64,000 nucleotides of DNA from Molossus alvarezi (lineage: Eukaryota > Chordata > Mammalia > Chiroptera > Molossidae). The first letter of the stretch is position 1; each line of letters begins with the position of its first letter. The notes beneath the pieces are model-generated. The model had not been told where the DNA came from, searched no databases, and worked only from the letters and a program-made list of their open reading frames with translations. Below, one piece after another: positions 21,001 to 33,120 of this stretch. Location: NCBI GenBank assembly GCA_037176705.1, contig CM073894.1:29652501-29716500 (forward strand), in the 5' to 3' direction. Both the position numbers and the translations under genes were made by a program.

Positions 21001-23804
21001 TAAAAGGTCCAAATTATAGACTTTGTACTCTACTCAGTACAATTTTGCACAGTGTTGTTTCAGGTACTTATATATAAAAACTTTACTCTAAAAAAGTATT
21101 CTCTCCATGATAATCACAACTATGAAATAATAATAGCTAAGAAAAAACACAAAAAAACAAAACTTGCTTCTCTAGGCCTGTCAGTTTTAGATGTGCCATA
21201 GAGAGAATCAGTGACTTTCCCTAGTAGTCAAGTGTCTGATTCTTCGTGGCCTTTGATCTGCCAGGTCCACCTTCGTGGCCCACACCATGTACATGTGACA
21301 TCCAGCATCCTCTCACCTTTCACAGACATCCTGCTGAACTGCCAGTGCCCACCCGCCCTACACACTGCATCGAGATCCACATCCAGTCGTCCTGGATGAT
21401 TTAGTCAGTACTTCTCTTTCCATGTGTGGCTTAGTTTGCCCACTGAACCTAGTACTTAGGTTCATTTTTTAGTTACACTATTGACTCGGGTCGAATGTGC
21501 CAGTGGAATGCTTTTTCTGGCTTTGTTGCCTCTGGCTTCCCAGATAAAGTGTTTCCTAATTCAGTCTTGTCTCCCGGACCCTCAACCAGAGAAAAGCTCT
21601 CCTAGGCAGGTCCCTGCTAATTCTCCCTGGTCCCATATTGGGCTCAAGCACAGGACAAGCTAGTGATGACAGAGAGATCATGGTACAGGCATATCTGGGA
21701 CTAATTTTTATTTCTTATATCGTTTCTTTGATCACTTGTTGACTGGGAACAGGACATCAGCGTATTTGAAACTAATGTCTGCGTATTCTTCTCAATGATA
21801 GCGTGTTACAGTGGCAAAGATAGAGGTTTTGGCATTAAATTAACTGGATTTGACTCCCTGTTTTGTGAATGCTAATTGTACACTGAGGTCAAAATATTAA
21901 ACCCTTGTGAACTTCATTTTAAAAATGAGCAAAAGAGTATTTAGATTTAAGCTGGTTTTGATGAAAAAAATATGACCATATATGTAAAATGTCTGGTCCA
22001 AGGTAGGCAAGCCAATAACTAGGAATTCCTTCCCATGAATTGACCAAAAAATATATAAAGTTAAATTACAGAAAACCAGAGTGGATGTAACATGTGTTTT
22101 AGGTGATCTTTATTATTTTTAATTATTTTCTTATTATTTAGTTATTTTATGATTTTGTTAGGAATTATTTAACTGGTTCTTGCATTACACAGAAATTAAT
22201 GCTGATAACAGAGCTGGAAAAGTAATATGGAATTTCTCAACTTGTAGTAGAAAAGGTAGGGTGTTTATGACATTAAGCAACATAATACTGACCTCTGAGA
22301 TGAATAAATGTACTTTACAATTTGATTATATATTTCACACTTCCATTTACAATTGTAAGGGAAAAATGCTTTTCCACATAATTCTCTCTATATGATTTGA
22401 CACAGGAAGAAGCACTTTTGTAGCCAGGTTAGTGTGATCAAGAAGTGCCAAGTTCCTATTTGTTCAAGGCAAAAAAAAAAAAAAAAAAAAAGTATTTAAA
22501 GTTCTTTACCTATTCTTACCAAACGTCAGAGGCCTGAAGGAATTGGGCTGGGTAGAAGGGATGGACTAGCACTTAGAAAGTTTGCCTGCCTATCTTCTTC
22601 CCACTCCGCCTTGAGTGCTGAAGCATGGATTTGGGGCGGGGGGAAGGTAAGAATATGTATATAGTGAAAACATTGCTTTACACTCCTGCCTGCAAATTTG
22701 GGAGTAGGGTTGTGTCAGCAGGCCTGGCATGATCTACTGTGTATGTGACTTTTCTACCCTATGCCCTAGAAAGGAGGTGTCAGGGGAGGACTGGGCTGTG
22801 GACACAGGGAGCATATTGTTCCAATGGTTCTGCTACAGTGCAAACCAGGCTTCTTTCTCTCTCTCTGGAACTAACTTTGCTACACATGCAAAAAAATCTG
22901 TTCCTATTAGGTTTTTCCTTGGCCATTGTGGAACCATAAGTATGGCTCCTGTGGCAAAGGGGTAATTTTCGTGGGTTGAGTGAAGCTGGCTTACCTATTG
23001 TTCTTGGCACATGGCTAGCACCCTCTAGACAAGGACAGAACAAAGCTGAAAGTTCACAGAAAATACTTGGCCTTTTAAAACAAGAAGGAAAAATTAAAAC
23101 CCCATTCTTTCAAAGCTTATTGTATCTATCTACTAAGTGTTTGGAATTTTAGTTTAGAGAAATCAGCAATCCTGAACTATATCATTACCTACTATGACTT
23201 AGCATTTATAGGGGATACTGAAAAAATATTTATACTAGTTTGCTGTAGTTTTTCTGTAAGGGTGATTTGTATTAAAGTTTTGCTTCTATTGGGGAGGATT
23301 TGTGTGGTTGAAGGAGATGTTCAGGGGTAGGTGAAATATGCTTGTGAATGTCATCTGGAATCATGTTGGACTCTGAATTTGGGGCAAAGTAATGCTTTTT
23401 ATGATATTGAAGAAAAATACCATCATTTGGAGGTTTTAAACCGTTGCTTCATTTATGATCTCTAAGTAGTAATTTATTTGACAAAGGAAAACAATCTATC
23501 ACCAATGTGTCTTTCCTAATCCTCTGGAATAGTGCCTATTATATAGTAAATATTTGTTGTTGTTTGTGGAATCTGCCATTCATTAAGAAGCTTTAAAGGT
23601 ATGTAAACTGATCTATTTCACACTTGTAATGGCTTGAGATAAGAATGAGGATAGATGAGGGTAGCAAGAGGGACCATGGACACTTAGACTTACCCAACCT
23701 CCTTTTTTTTCAAATTATGTTCCCAATTACATGATTTACGCAAATTGTTTTACCCCTCTTCTTCTGTGTCAGTTTATACATGGCCTTAAAAAAAAAAAAG
23801 GAGT
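18011..23804. other. AT-rich upstream non-coding block
   Basis: This is largely unique AT-rich DNA without young transposons. Faint MIR relics are visible at about 19850-19970 and 21810-21940. A CAGGTG E-box overlapping a T-box-like AGGTGTCA lies at 18546-18553. Homopolymers include a T run near 20647-20658 and an A run of about 20 near 22471-22491. No coding frame has recognisable features. Confidence 0.6.
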
Positions 23805-24047
23805 GCCCTGGCCGGTTTGGCTCAGTGGTTAGAGCATCGGCCTGCGGTCTGGAGAGACCCGGGTTCGGTTCCCGCTAAGGGCATGTACCTCGGTTGCAGT
23901 TTGTCCCCGGCCCTGGTTGGTTGTGCGGGTGGCAGCCACTCGATGTGTCTCTTTCACGTCGATGTTTCTCTCTCTCTCTCTCCCTCCCACTCTATCTGTA
24001 CAAAAAAATGAAAAAATGTGCTCGGGTGAGGATTAAAAAAAAAAAAA
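23805..24047 (+). mobile_element. VES-type SINE (full length)
   Basis: Bat tRNA-derived SINE in plus orientation. The head gccctggccggtttggctc contains the A box (TGGCTCAGTGGTTAGAGC) and the B box (GGTTCGGTTCC); the body ends in (TC)n, then a ctcgggtgagga motif and an A tail. An A-run plus GGAG occurs on both sides (just before 23805 and just after the tail) and looks like the target-site duplication. Apparent ORFs over it at 23817-24148 are SINE sequence. Confidence 0.93.
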
Positions 24048-24684
24048 GGAGCAAATGCAGAATTCTGTGTATCTATTTGTCTTCACCTTTAAGTGGCTCT
24101 AATGAATCTTTTCATGGTTTATTTTTAAGTAAATATATTAAAATTTAATAAGAGATTTTCTCTGAAAAAAGAACCCATAAAGGGAAAGTGGAGCTCCAAT
24201 AGGAAAGGCTCCTATTTTTGCTTCTGAAGGCAAGAGTGAAGTTGCAATTAGGATAAATGGGGCCCTCACCTTCCTAACACCAAAGAAAGGAAACAAAGGA
24301 CATAGGGAATTTTGTTTTGTTTCCTTTCAATTAGATTTTGCTGCCAGCAGCTTCATGTTCATGTAGAAAAGTATTAACCAGTTGCCCAAAGGTATATGAA
24401 AAGTGTGAGCCCTATTTATAATGCAATTCCCTTCCTTCTCTCTTCTTCCCTCTGCTTCAGGCTCTATGAGGCCCTCACCTCTTCTTACCTTTCTTTTGAC
24501 ACTCTCTATTCAGAGGGGGAAAAAAAAACTATCTTTCAAATATAGCCTTGTTCACATCCTTCAACAGGTTTAACTTTTAAATAGTAAGATATGACCGACC
24601 CCAGGATTTGAAATGTCCACTGGGCTTCAAAAAATTGCCTGGAGGAAACAATGTTTACCTGAAACATGTGATGAAGTCAGACAG

Positions 24685-24790
24685 TTCAGTACTATTGCTG
24701 TACACCCAGTGCCTAGCATGGAGCTTGGTTCGCGAGAGGAGCTGAAGAACGCATCTTGAATGAATGAAAGTGTGCATGCATGAATAATGC
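24685..24790 (+). mobile_element. L2-like 3'-end fragment
   Basis: The string cacccagtgcctagcatgga with a following cttgaatgaatgaaag has the typical old-LINE tail ending in GAATGA repeats. Confidence 0.5.
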
Positions 24791-25689
24791 TGCCAGGCTT
24801 AAGACACAGATGCCATTCGTTCCATATGACAAAAAAAAGGAGTCAAAAGGCATTAGTGTAGGTGCAAAACTTACCTGTGGTCACAAACAGGGTTTGGGTA
24901 TTATTTTTGAATTCTGAGTATTGTATTTTATTTCCAAAATGGAATACCTAAATCACTTATAAAGCAATAGAGTTATAATAGTCCCTCAGTTACTCGCAAA
25001 GGAAAGTTTCAATACAAATAAAGTCATACATATTTATACTAGGGTAATTCAAAATAACTTCCTCACATAAGCACAGCTACGTTGAAATAAAATCTTGCCA
25101 ACACCTCTGAGTACATTGCTTTAAGGGAAAAAAAATGCTCCCCGTAGCGTCAGAACTATTTGAAAATCTTGCCAGCTTCTTCAACATACATCAGTTATCT
25201 CTCTTCAAATCATTGACAAGAATTTAAAAACTGCTTCATAAGAACAACTGTTACCCTTTCTCATACTCTAGTTAGAACCTGATCTTCTAAAAAGGACCAT
25301 ATTTACAGCTTCTTTTGAAATTTTGAAACCATTTGGCTGATATGTTTTTGCTACATTTTCTCTTCCTGATTTAATTACTAGGGACATTTGCATGAAAACA
25401 GGAGGATAGGGACATAAGATTTTTGTCTTATGAGTTCATCTGTTTCTGATGCTTATTCCCCACCTGAGACCAGTATCTGTTTTATTACAACTGGGAGGCC
25501 AGGAGCTAGATTGGAAATGATGAAGAAGTTGTTGGAAGTGAAATAAAGTTCAGAAATAGGGACTGAGGAGGCTGCATTTTCTTCCAGGCTACTTATTGTA
25601 ATTAGCTGGTCATTAATAATAGCAAGGAGAGAAGGCCATTCCCTGCAAATCACTGAGGGAAGAGGTCTAACAAAAGGGGAGATATTCGC

Positions 25690-26224
25690 ATGTGCAGTGA
25701 AGTTGGGGGTGACATAGGGAAGGTACCTGTCAGTCTAACCTGGAACAGAGTTCATTGGTTAGAGGGGGTGGAGCCAATGCAAGCCCACGAAAATTTGGAA
25801 ATACATAACTCCCCAGACAAAGGAACTCACTCTCTTGGCTCGTACGGCTCCCTTGTACGGCTCTCTTGTACACGCCTGTGTTCCCTCCATGGCCATGTGG
25901 CCCTAGAGGTTGCGTGGCCCATGGCCACGCAGATCCCACACACAACGGACTGATGGACTACAGCTGGGAACACAAACTGAGCTCGCCTGATGCTGGACTG
26001 AAGTGTGCAAATATGGAACAGAAACTGGGCAACGGCTTAATCCTAGCTCTGCTGGAAGCAAAAGGGGACTTTTTCCTTGGCGGGAGGCAGGGAAATGGGA
26101 CCTTGGAAACTCTGGGGTTTGATTTCACAGAAATAAAGCTTTCTACAATACCTCATTCTCCTGGGTGAGTCTCAGGAAAATTCCTTTCCTTGTGACATCG
26201 CAAGAACCCCACTTCCACCGGCAA
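25690..26224 (+). mobile_element. Possible solo LTR (ERV-derived), plus orientation
   Basis: A 0.5-kb block with mid-level GC differs from its surroundings. It contains a duplicated cttgtacggctc/cctgtacac-like patch, a polyadenylation signal (agaaataaagctttc at about 26128), then ctcctgggtgagtctcag and ending ccggcaaca. A U3-R-U5-like order with AATAAA near the 3' end suggests an endogenous retroviral LTR. No gag, pol or env sequence adjoins it. I could not find TG..CA ends with a target duplication, so the call is tentative. The frames 25690-25953 and 25866-26168 have no recognisable domain. Confidence 0.42.
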
Positions 26225-26599
26225 CAGGTGAGGACACGGAGAGCTCCCCACTGGTAACACAAACAGTCCAGCCTGTCGGTGACACATGCTGTTGCTATGA
26301 AAAAGGTTAGAAAACTGCAGAAATATACAGAACTTTAAAAAAGTTAATGCTTCTTTAAGAAAACCATGTCTAGGCAGTTACTACTCTGTCACAGATGTAG
26401 ACAGGTATCAAAAAAACAAAACAAAACATTGAAGGAACCAAATGTAGGTCACATGTGAAGTCTAGAGATGGCCACTGAAGGGGGAGGGGAGGTGAGGCAG
26501 GATGCTCCACTACTTCTGATCACCTTGCAGATGCCTGTGGTTTTCCACAAGGAGAAGCAGAGAAGACTGTGGTGATACATTCTGAACGTCTTCACCTGG

Positions 26600-27655
26600 A
26601 GTTCAGGGGGCATGTAGACATGCACACATTCAAAGCTGAAGTCCTAATCCTCTCCCCACTTCTCACTCTCTCCCCTCTTCTCCAGCTTGCTGAAGGGCAC
26701 CATTGTCCACCCAGTCTTCCAAGCCCATACCCCGTGTTGACTTTTTGACTCCTCTTTTTTTTCTAACGTCCACATTCAATCTGCTCAGCAAGTGCTAATG
26801 ATCTTACCTCCACAAGTCCCTCCAATGGGCTCCAATTCCTCAAATCCTCCTCACTTGCACCCTTTGCCCTGTTTCATCTCTTTCCAAGACTGTGCCACCT
26901 CCTAACTGACTTTCCTGTTTGCAGTCTTCCCCCCTTATATCTGCTCTCCACACCGTCACCAGAGGAAGGGGTGAGCCAAGCATAAATGTGACTGTCACTG
27001 CTCAGTACAAAAGCCATCAGCAATTCCCCGTCATGTACCTGCTGTGCTCCTCAAATTCAGGTAACCCTAAGGATTGGTGTTTTAATCTTTATAAATATCA
27101 TTTTGAAATAATAATACTTCACTTTAAACTTTGTTCCGTTCCCATAGTTTTGGGTAAAACTGAGAATGAAGAAGCTGGGCCATGTTAATCCTGCCTGACC
27201 CCAGGGTTTGAATACCCCAGAGGGAGGTGCCCAATGCCAGTGTGATGAACCACAGGTTCTTCAGCAAAGCACCTGAGGCCCACTTAGGGCCCATCTGTCT
27301 TCTTCCTCCTCCCCTCCCACCGCCCTTCAAATGGCACATTACACGTTTGTACTCTTGTTTATATTTCCCCTTGAATAAACCATGCTGTTTCCCCTGATAG
27401 GGCTTTTGCCTGTTATTGACTCTATCAGAAATATTCGTTCCTCCTCCCTTTATTGTGCCGACTTGTCTGTTCCTTCTTTGACTCGGCTCACATGTCCTCT
27501 CCTTCTGGAAGTCTGAGGTTGCCTCTTCTGCGTCCTCATGGCCCTTAACACTCTGCCTGGAGTCACTCCTTTATAGGTCTTCTCGCAGCTGGAGTCAAAC
27601 CTCCACAAGGCCGGGGACACTGTCATCTACACCTTTATACTCTACGTGAGCTGAG
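26600..27655 (+). mobile_element. Ancient LINE relic (L2-like), left part
   Basis: Segments such as ccacattcaatctgctcagc, ccaatgggctccaattcct, tctgctctccacaccgtcac and the 3'-proximal caaggccggggacactgtc follow the order of the old mammalian L2-type 3' region. It continues at 28006 after a MaLR-type LTR insertion. Divergence is high and internal gaps are likely. Confidence 0.55.
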
Positions 27656-28005
27656 TGTTGTGTCCCTGACATGCCACGTGATGGTATTTGGAGGTGGGAC
27701 CTTCAGGAGGTAATTATGTTTGGATGAGATCATGAGGGCGCGGTGCCCATGATGACATTCATGTCCTTATATAAAGGGTGACACAGAGAGCTCTTGCTCT
27801 TGCCATGTGCACGCACCGAGGAAAGGCCACGTGAGGCCACAGCGAGATGGTGGCAGTCTAAGAGCCAGGAAGCTGGCTGTCATCAGGCACCGAATCCAGT
27901 ATCTGGATCTTAGACTTCCCAGCTTTCAAGACTGTGAGAAAGAAATGTCTGTTGTTTAAGGCAGTTTATGGCATTTCGTTACAGCAGCCCAAGCATGAAG
28001 ACAAA
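27656..28005 (+). mobile_element. MaLR-type (MLT1-like) LTR fragment, nested
   Basis: Recognisable landmarks in order are gtgatggtatttggaggtgg, ttcaggaggtaattatgttt, gatcatgagggcgcggtgcc, ttatataaagggtgacacag, cgaatccagtatctggatct, gacttcccagctttcaagac and ctgttgtttaaggcagttta. This is a non-autonomous ERVL-related LTR. It separates two parts of an older LINE, so it is younger than that element. The same family recurs at 60.8 kb in the opposite orientation. Confidence 0.72.
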
Positions 28006-28080
28006 AGCACTAATACAGATCCTCATAAGTGTCTTGCACATAGGAGACACTTAAAAATCGTTTTAGAACTGGGTATGAAT
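28006..28080 (+). mobile_element. Ancient LINE relic (L2-like), 3' tail
   Basis: The sequence gtgtcttgcacataggagac followed by acttaaaaatcg matches the 3' tail type 'tgcctggcacatag...ctcaataaatg' of old LINE/MIR elements. It resumes the element interrupted at 27655. Confidence 0.5.
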
Positions 28081-28435
28081 GTCGTGGTGCAAATTCATTT
28101 TCATCACTGGCAATGAACTCCAGGTACACGCATGCTCCACTGATAACACACTTAGCCACGGGGAGGCTACAGCCTTTCCGCACTTCATGGCAACAAGGTA
28201 CCCAAAAGTTGGAAATGTTTCATTGAAATTTATGAATAACTTGCGTTTAGTTTAGATATGCTTTTGCAAAGACATTAAAATAAATATACCTTTCACATGG
28301 AAAACATTTCACATTTCAAAGCTTTCACACATGCATTTTCCTCCCTTGATCCTTACAATAAACTTTCAAGGTTAGTACATATTATTATGCCCAATTTGGA
28401 AAAGCAAGAAATTAAATTAAGATTTTGGAGGGGTA

Positions 28436-28682
28436 GCCCTGGCTGGTTTGGCTCAGCGGTTAGAGTGTCAGCCCGCGGACCAGAGAGTCCCGGGTTCAGT
28501 TCCTGCTAAGGGCATGTGCCTCAGTTGCAGTTTGTCCTGGCCCTGGATGGGGTTGTGTGGGTGGCAGCCGCTAGGTATGTCTCTCATGTCGATGTCTCTC
28601 TGTCTCTCTTCCTCCCTCTCTCCCTCCTGTTCTATCTGAAGATAAATGCAAAGATGTCCTTGGATGAGGATAGGAAAAAAAA
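28436..28682 (+). mobile_element. VES-type SINE
   Basis: Plus-oriented copy with the same head and boxes, more diverged than the 23.8 kb copy. It ends tctatctgaagataa with a short A tail, which resembles the copy at 58.4 kb and suggests a related subfamily. It splits an old MIR relic whose parts are visible on both sides. Confidence 0.9.
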
Positions 28683-28912
28683 TATTTTTGTGGAGTAAAA
28701 CAAAATAATCCCACCTATATGGGAGGTCCTAAGTATGTTTAAGATGTGGAACCATATTTGTGAGGCTGGTAAAGGACAAATATCGTAATTATGTGACAGA
28801 TGAGGAAATAGGGTGTTGAAAGGACTGGTTCAGAGTCGCCTCAGCGTCCTGTGACTCAGTTGAGTCCTGATTTAGCCCCTCATTCAGATAAATCATATTT
28901 GTATACATATTA

Positions 28913-29845
28913 TTTTTTTAAAATTATTTTTATTAATTTGTTTTTGTTACAGATGTTTCTCCTTTTTCCCCTGTTGACACCCTCCTCCCCATCCCCCCAC
29001 CCCTTCCCCAGCTTTGTTGCCTATGTCCATTGGTTATGCATACATGCATATAAGTTCTGTGGTTTATCTCTTCCCCCCTGAACCTCCCCCTCTTCTGGGG
29101 TTTATCAGTCTGTACCCTACCTCTATGTCTCTGGGTCAATTTTGTTCATCAGTTTGTTTAGTTCATTATATTCCACAAATAAGTGAGATTATGTGATATT
29201 TGTCTTTCTCTGCTTGGCTTGTTTCACTTAGCATAATATTCTCCAGGTCCCTCCATGTCATCTCAAATGATAAGAGATCTTTCTTTCTTACAGCTGCATA
29301 GTATTCCGTTGTGTATATGTACCACAGCTTTTTTATCCACTCATCTACTGATGGACACTTGGGTTGTTTCCAGATCTTAGCTATTGTAAATAGTGCTGCT
29401 ATGAACATAGGGGTACATATATTCTTTCTGATTGGTGTTTCAAGCTTCTTAGGGTATATTCCTAGAATTGGGATCACTGGGTCAAATGGAAGTTCCATTT
29501 TTAATTTTTTCAGGTAACACCATAGTGTTTTCCACAGCGGCTACACCAGTCTGCATTCCCACCAGCAGTGTACTAGAGTCCCCTTTTCTCCACACCCTCA
29601 CCAACACTTGTTGTTTGATGATTTGTTGACGGTGGCCATTCTTACAGGTGTGAAGTGATACCTCACAGTTGTTTTAATTTGCATCTCTCTAATGATTAGT
29701 GACGTTAAACATTTTTTTATATGTCTCTTGGCCATTTGTATGTCCTGTTTGGAGTGGTATCTATTTAGGTCCTCTACCCATTTTTTTTTTTATCCTCACC
29801 CGAGGACATTTTTTTCCATTTGTTTGTTCAGATAGAGTGGGAGGA

Positions 29846-29876
<31 letters not shown>

Positions 29877-30273
29877 CATCGACGTGAAAGGGACACATTG
29901 AGTGGCTGCCACCCGCACGACCCAACCAGGGCCAGGTACAAACTGCAACCGAGGTACGTGCCCTCAGCGGGAACCTAACCCGGGTCTCTCTGGACCACAG
30001 GCCGACGCTCTAACCGCTGAGCCAAACCAGCCAGGGCCTCATTTTTTTAATTGGGTTTTTTGTCTTCCTTTTGTTCAGTTGTATGAGCACGCTATATATT
30101 TTGGAAATTAATTCCTTCTCTGATGCGTCATTGGCAATCATGGTCTCCCATATGGTGGGTTCCCTTTTCATTTTGATGATTGTTTCTTTTGCTGTGCAGA
30201 AGCTTTTTAGTTTGAGGTCGCCCCATGTGTTCATTTTTTTCTTTTGTTTCTCTTGCCTTAGGTGTGGTCATAG
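28913..30273 (-). mobile_element. 5'-truncated L1 (LINE-1), minus strand, interrupted by a SINE
   Basis: On the minus strand the frame 29166-29498 encodes the C-terminal end of an L1 ORF2-type protein (PFDPVIPILGIYPK, then TPMFIAALFTIAK and KQPKCPSVDEWI). The A-rich 3' end is at the left. A perfect 14-bp direct repeat, ttgtatacatatta, flanks the element at 28899-28912 and 30274-30287, proving a single insertion of about 1.36 kb that includes a later SINE at 29788-30037. Only the last part of ORF2 and the 3' UTR remain; it is not autonomous. Reverse transcriptase and endonuclease domains are missing. Confidence 0.93.
29788..30037 (-). mobile_element. VES-type SINE inserted in an L1
   Basis: Minus-oriented copy with its T-run (A-tail complement) at about 29781-29791 and head ending at 30037. 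L1 sequence continues on both sides, so this insertion is younger than the L1. A short cattttttt-like repeat flanks it. Confidence 0.94.
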
Positions 30274-31079
30274 TTGTATACATATTAGAAAGGACACTTT
30301 ACATTGGTTTTAGGAGAGCAATCAGAATAAATTGTTGTTGTTTTTTCTCTTCATTTCCACAACTGGTTTGTCACTTGTTGTTAAGTACACAAAGACACAC
30401 TTGTCCAAGAGAGTAGTTTGGGAGCTAAATAGGAAAATAAATGTGGTTGATAGGAGGTCAGTAAACTCGGACAGGAGAGCAGGAGCCACAGGGATCGTAC
30501 AAAGACTGAACATTTAAAACTTTGTGTCTTTTGCCATGAAGTCATAACTCAGTTTTAACTAAACCTAATAAGACTGTGTAAGTATATGTTACCACTAATT
30601 TTCTAGAGCTTTTTTCCCTGATAAATGTAAGTCCTAAGAGAATGTATATTTTTTATAGTTCTGTCGTTGAATGAGATGCTACTTCCAGTAAGAGACTGTC
30701 TTTTACTGCTCTTTACTTAGAATTTTATAAAGCAAATTTAGCAGCTACTGTTTCGAAGGGAGAAAAATTTCACAAAAGTTAAAATGACAGATAAAACATA
30801 TTACTTAATCTATTTGTCCTTTAATTCACTGTTGAGAGGCCAGTCCTACAAAATAAATTTTGCACATACTATGAAGCAACACCTGAATGCAAAGATACTT
30901 ATAATTTCCCTCCTACTGACCCCTAGAAATTGGTTAAACAGTTTTTCAAAATATGCTGCTATGCACGAATATGTTCAAGTTAAAATGTGCTGGCTAATGC
31001 ATCAGCGTTACCAGCCAATTAATACATTCAAATGAGTGAGGGCATTTTATTTTCTAAGCTAATAGACTGCTTGACAATT

Positions 31080-31240
31080 GCACACATCTATCACACATTC
31101 ATTCACTTAACAAATGCTTATTTACTCCCTACTGTGTGCTGGGCACCATGCTGGGAATAAGGATACAACAGTGGTCATGACAGGCCGAATCGCAGGCTGG
31201 CGGGGAAAACAGACCGTGTGATGAATGCTACTGGGAGACG
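31080..31240 (-). mobile_element. L2-like fragment, minus strand
   Basis: The plus strand reads cattcattcacttaacaaat, then ctactgtgtgctgggcacca and tgggaataaggatacaacag, the complement of the common old-LINE 3' tail. Confidence 0.55.
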
Positions 31241-32225
31241 AAGAGGCAGGCCCATCTAGCCAAATGATAGCTACAAAATAAAGTGAAGGCGAGAGTACAT
31301 CTTCCTAATGCACAAAAGGTCAGGTCTTTGGAATCCATCAAACAGCACTGAAATTAGTTTAAATCACCTGTGACGGGTTATAACCCTTCCAGGCTCGGCT
31401 AAAGGCACGTTGGACCTCAGAGTAGGCTGGAGGGAGAGGGGAGAAGCCCTGTGTCGGAGCCTCAGAGAGGCCAATAATCCAATGACAATAGGACAGTAGC
31501 TGAAGGGCTTAGGTGCACACAGCTTTCAAGAGGCTGACTTCAGGGTCCAGGGTACATTCTGGTAGATCTTCTTACCAGCTATGAGGCAGTGTCTCTTACA
31601 TCCCGGGGGGTTCTGCCCCCCAGTTGGCTGCTGAGTCTCATGGACAGGCTCTAGTCCCCAGACAAGGGGACATTGGCAAAGGCTAGACAGATTACCAGGG
31701 GAGCAGCTCAGGCTGGGGTTTAGGCCAAGGCACTGGTTCCAGCAGAGAACCAAAGGGTACAGTGGGCACCACAGCAAACACAATGCAACGGAATGGATTA
31801 GGGTCTGGGGGCCGCTCCTTAGGGCCTTTCCGGGTGCCCAAGTTCCCCAGGTGACAGGCCTATGGCAGTGGTGTCTCTTTCTTCCATACTCCCTCCCTGC
31901 CACCAGTGCCTCCTTGCCTAGTCGGTTGTTTATATTCTAGTACTACCTCTGATGCGCAAATACGGAACAAGGCTTCTGCTTGCAACAAGAACAATTTATA
32001 GCTTTGAATGTGAGTTGGGCTTTTTTATTGGAAATAACATTTTATTTTGGTAACTGTCGGTTCATTAAGATATAGGTAAGACATGGGCTTTTTGCTGCAA
32101 AAGATGTGATGTTTGAAATTAAAACAAATATAAATAAATTATCTTAATTGTTAATTTATTGACTCCAATGGTTGTAATCTTATTTTTTTTTAACCCAAAA
32201 CAACAAAACTATAAAAATGTCATTA

Positions 32226-32463
32226 GCCCTGGTCAGTTTTGCTCAGTGGTTAGAGCGTAGGCCTGAGGTCTGGAGAGACCCAGGTTCAGTTCCCACTAAG
32301 GGCATGTACCTCAGTTGCAGTTTGTCCCCGGCCCTGGTTGGGTCGTGTGGGTGGCAATCACTCGATGTGTCCCTTTCACATCAGTGTTTCTCTCTCTCTC
32401 TCCCCCTCCCATTCTATCTGAACAAAATATCGAAAAATGTCCTCGGGTGAGGATAAAAAAAAT
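32226..32463 (+). mobile_element. VES-type SINE with 13-bp duplication
   Basis: Plus-oriented copy with tRNA-like head, (TC)n body and A tail. The flanks aaaaatgtcatta (32213-32225) and aaaaatatcatta (32464-32476) form a 13-bp target-site duplication with one mismatch. Confidence 0.94.
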
Positions 32464-32684
32464 AAAAATATCATTAATGAGTGAATGTGTGAATTTTCTT
32501 TCCTTTAGTATCTTTGCTCTTTACTCGAGATAACTAAGTAGCACACATGCATATGTTGTTTCCATGCAGCGGGTTAGGTCCTTTGAAATGGACCCAGTAG
32601 ATACAAATTCATCACTGTTTATGCTCAACTTAATTTTTAAAAAAATCACATGGAACTGTTTTTTCTCTTTGAAGATAAGTTCAT

Positions 32685-32895
32685 ATTTTTTCTTTCTTCT
32701 TCTTTTTTTAACTCTAACCCAAGGATATGTTTATTGATTTGAGAGAGAGAGGAAGGGAGAGAGAAGGAAAGAGAGGGAGAGAGAGAAATATTGATTGGTT
32801 GCCTCCTGTATGTATCCAGAACAGCAATCGAACCCAAACCTTTCTGGTGCATGGGACCATGCTCCAACCATCTGAGCCACTGGACTGGGGCAATG
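32685..32895 (-). mobile_element. Older tRNA-derived SINE, minus strand
   Basis: Reading the minus strand gives a tRNA-like head ending near 32893 with box-B-like GGTTCGATT, then gaggcaaccaatcaata and a (TC)n body, then an A-rich tail. It is a different, more diverged subfamily than the gccctggccgg copies. The short direct repeat taagttcat flanks it (32676-32684 and 32896-32904). Confidence 0.8.
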
Positions 32896-32934
32896 TAAGT
32901 TCATTCTAAAAAGCTATATATATATATATATATT

Positions 32935-33110
32935 TAAAGGCTGAGCTAGGCAGCACAGGTTGTAACTTGACCACTTACCACTTGGGCAAGTAATTTTGGC
33001 CAAGTCAGCTAACTTTTCTGGGCCTTGGTTTTTACATTTGTAACCAGCCTAATGGGATCACTATTTAGAACAAATTAAACAGTGGGGATACAAGTGCCTG
33101 TTAATTGTCG
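32935..33110 (+). mobile_element. MIR relic
   Basis: The core order is visible: a cacttgggcaagtaatttt stretch, then aacttttctgggccttggtt and a degraded aatgggatcactatt, matching the MIR sense consensus. Confidence 0.6.
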
Positions 33111-33120
33111 AGTGTAATAC

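Noticed and set aside
23817..23890. tRNA-like sequences (here and in the other SINE heads)
   Set aside because: A and B boxes belong to SINE heads; the sequence continues into a SINE body and does not form a free-standing tRNA gene.
31526..31903. Minus-strand frame of 125 codons (Cys/Leu/Pro-rich)
   Set aside because: No domain recognised, no splice context, and no paralogue comes to mind; likely chance.
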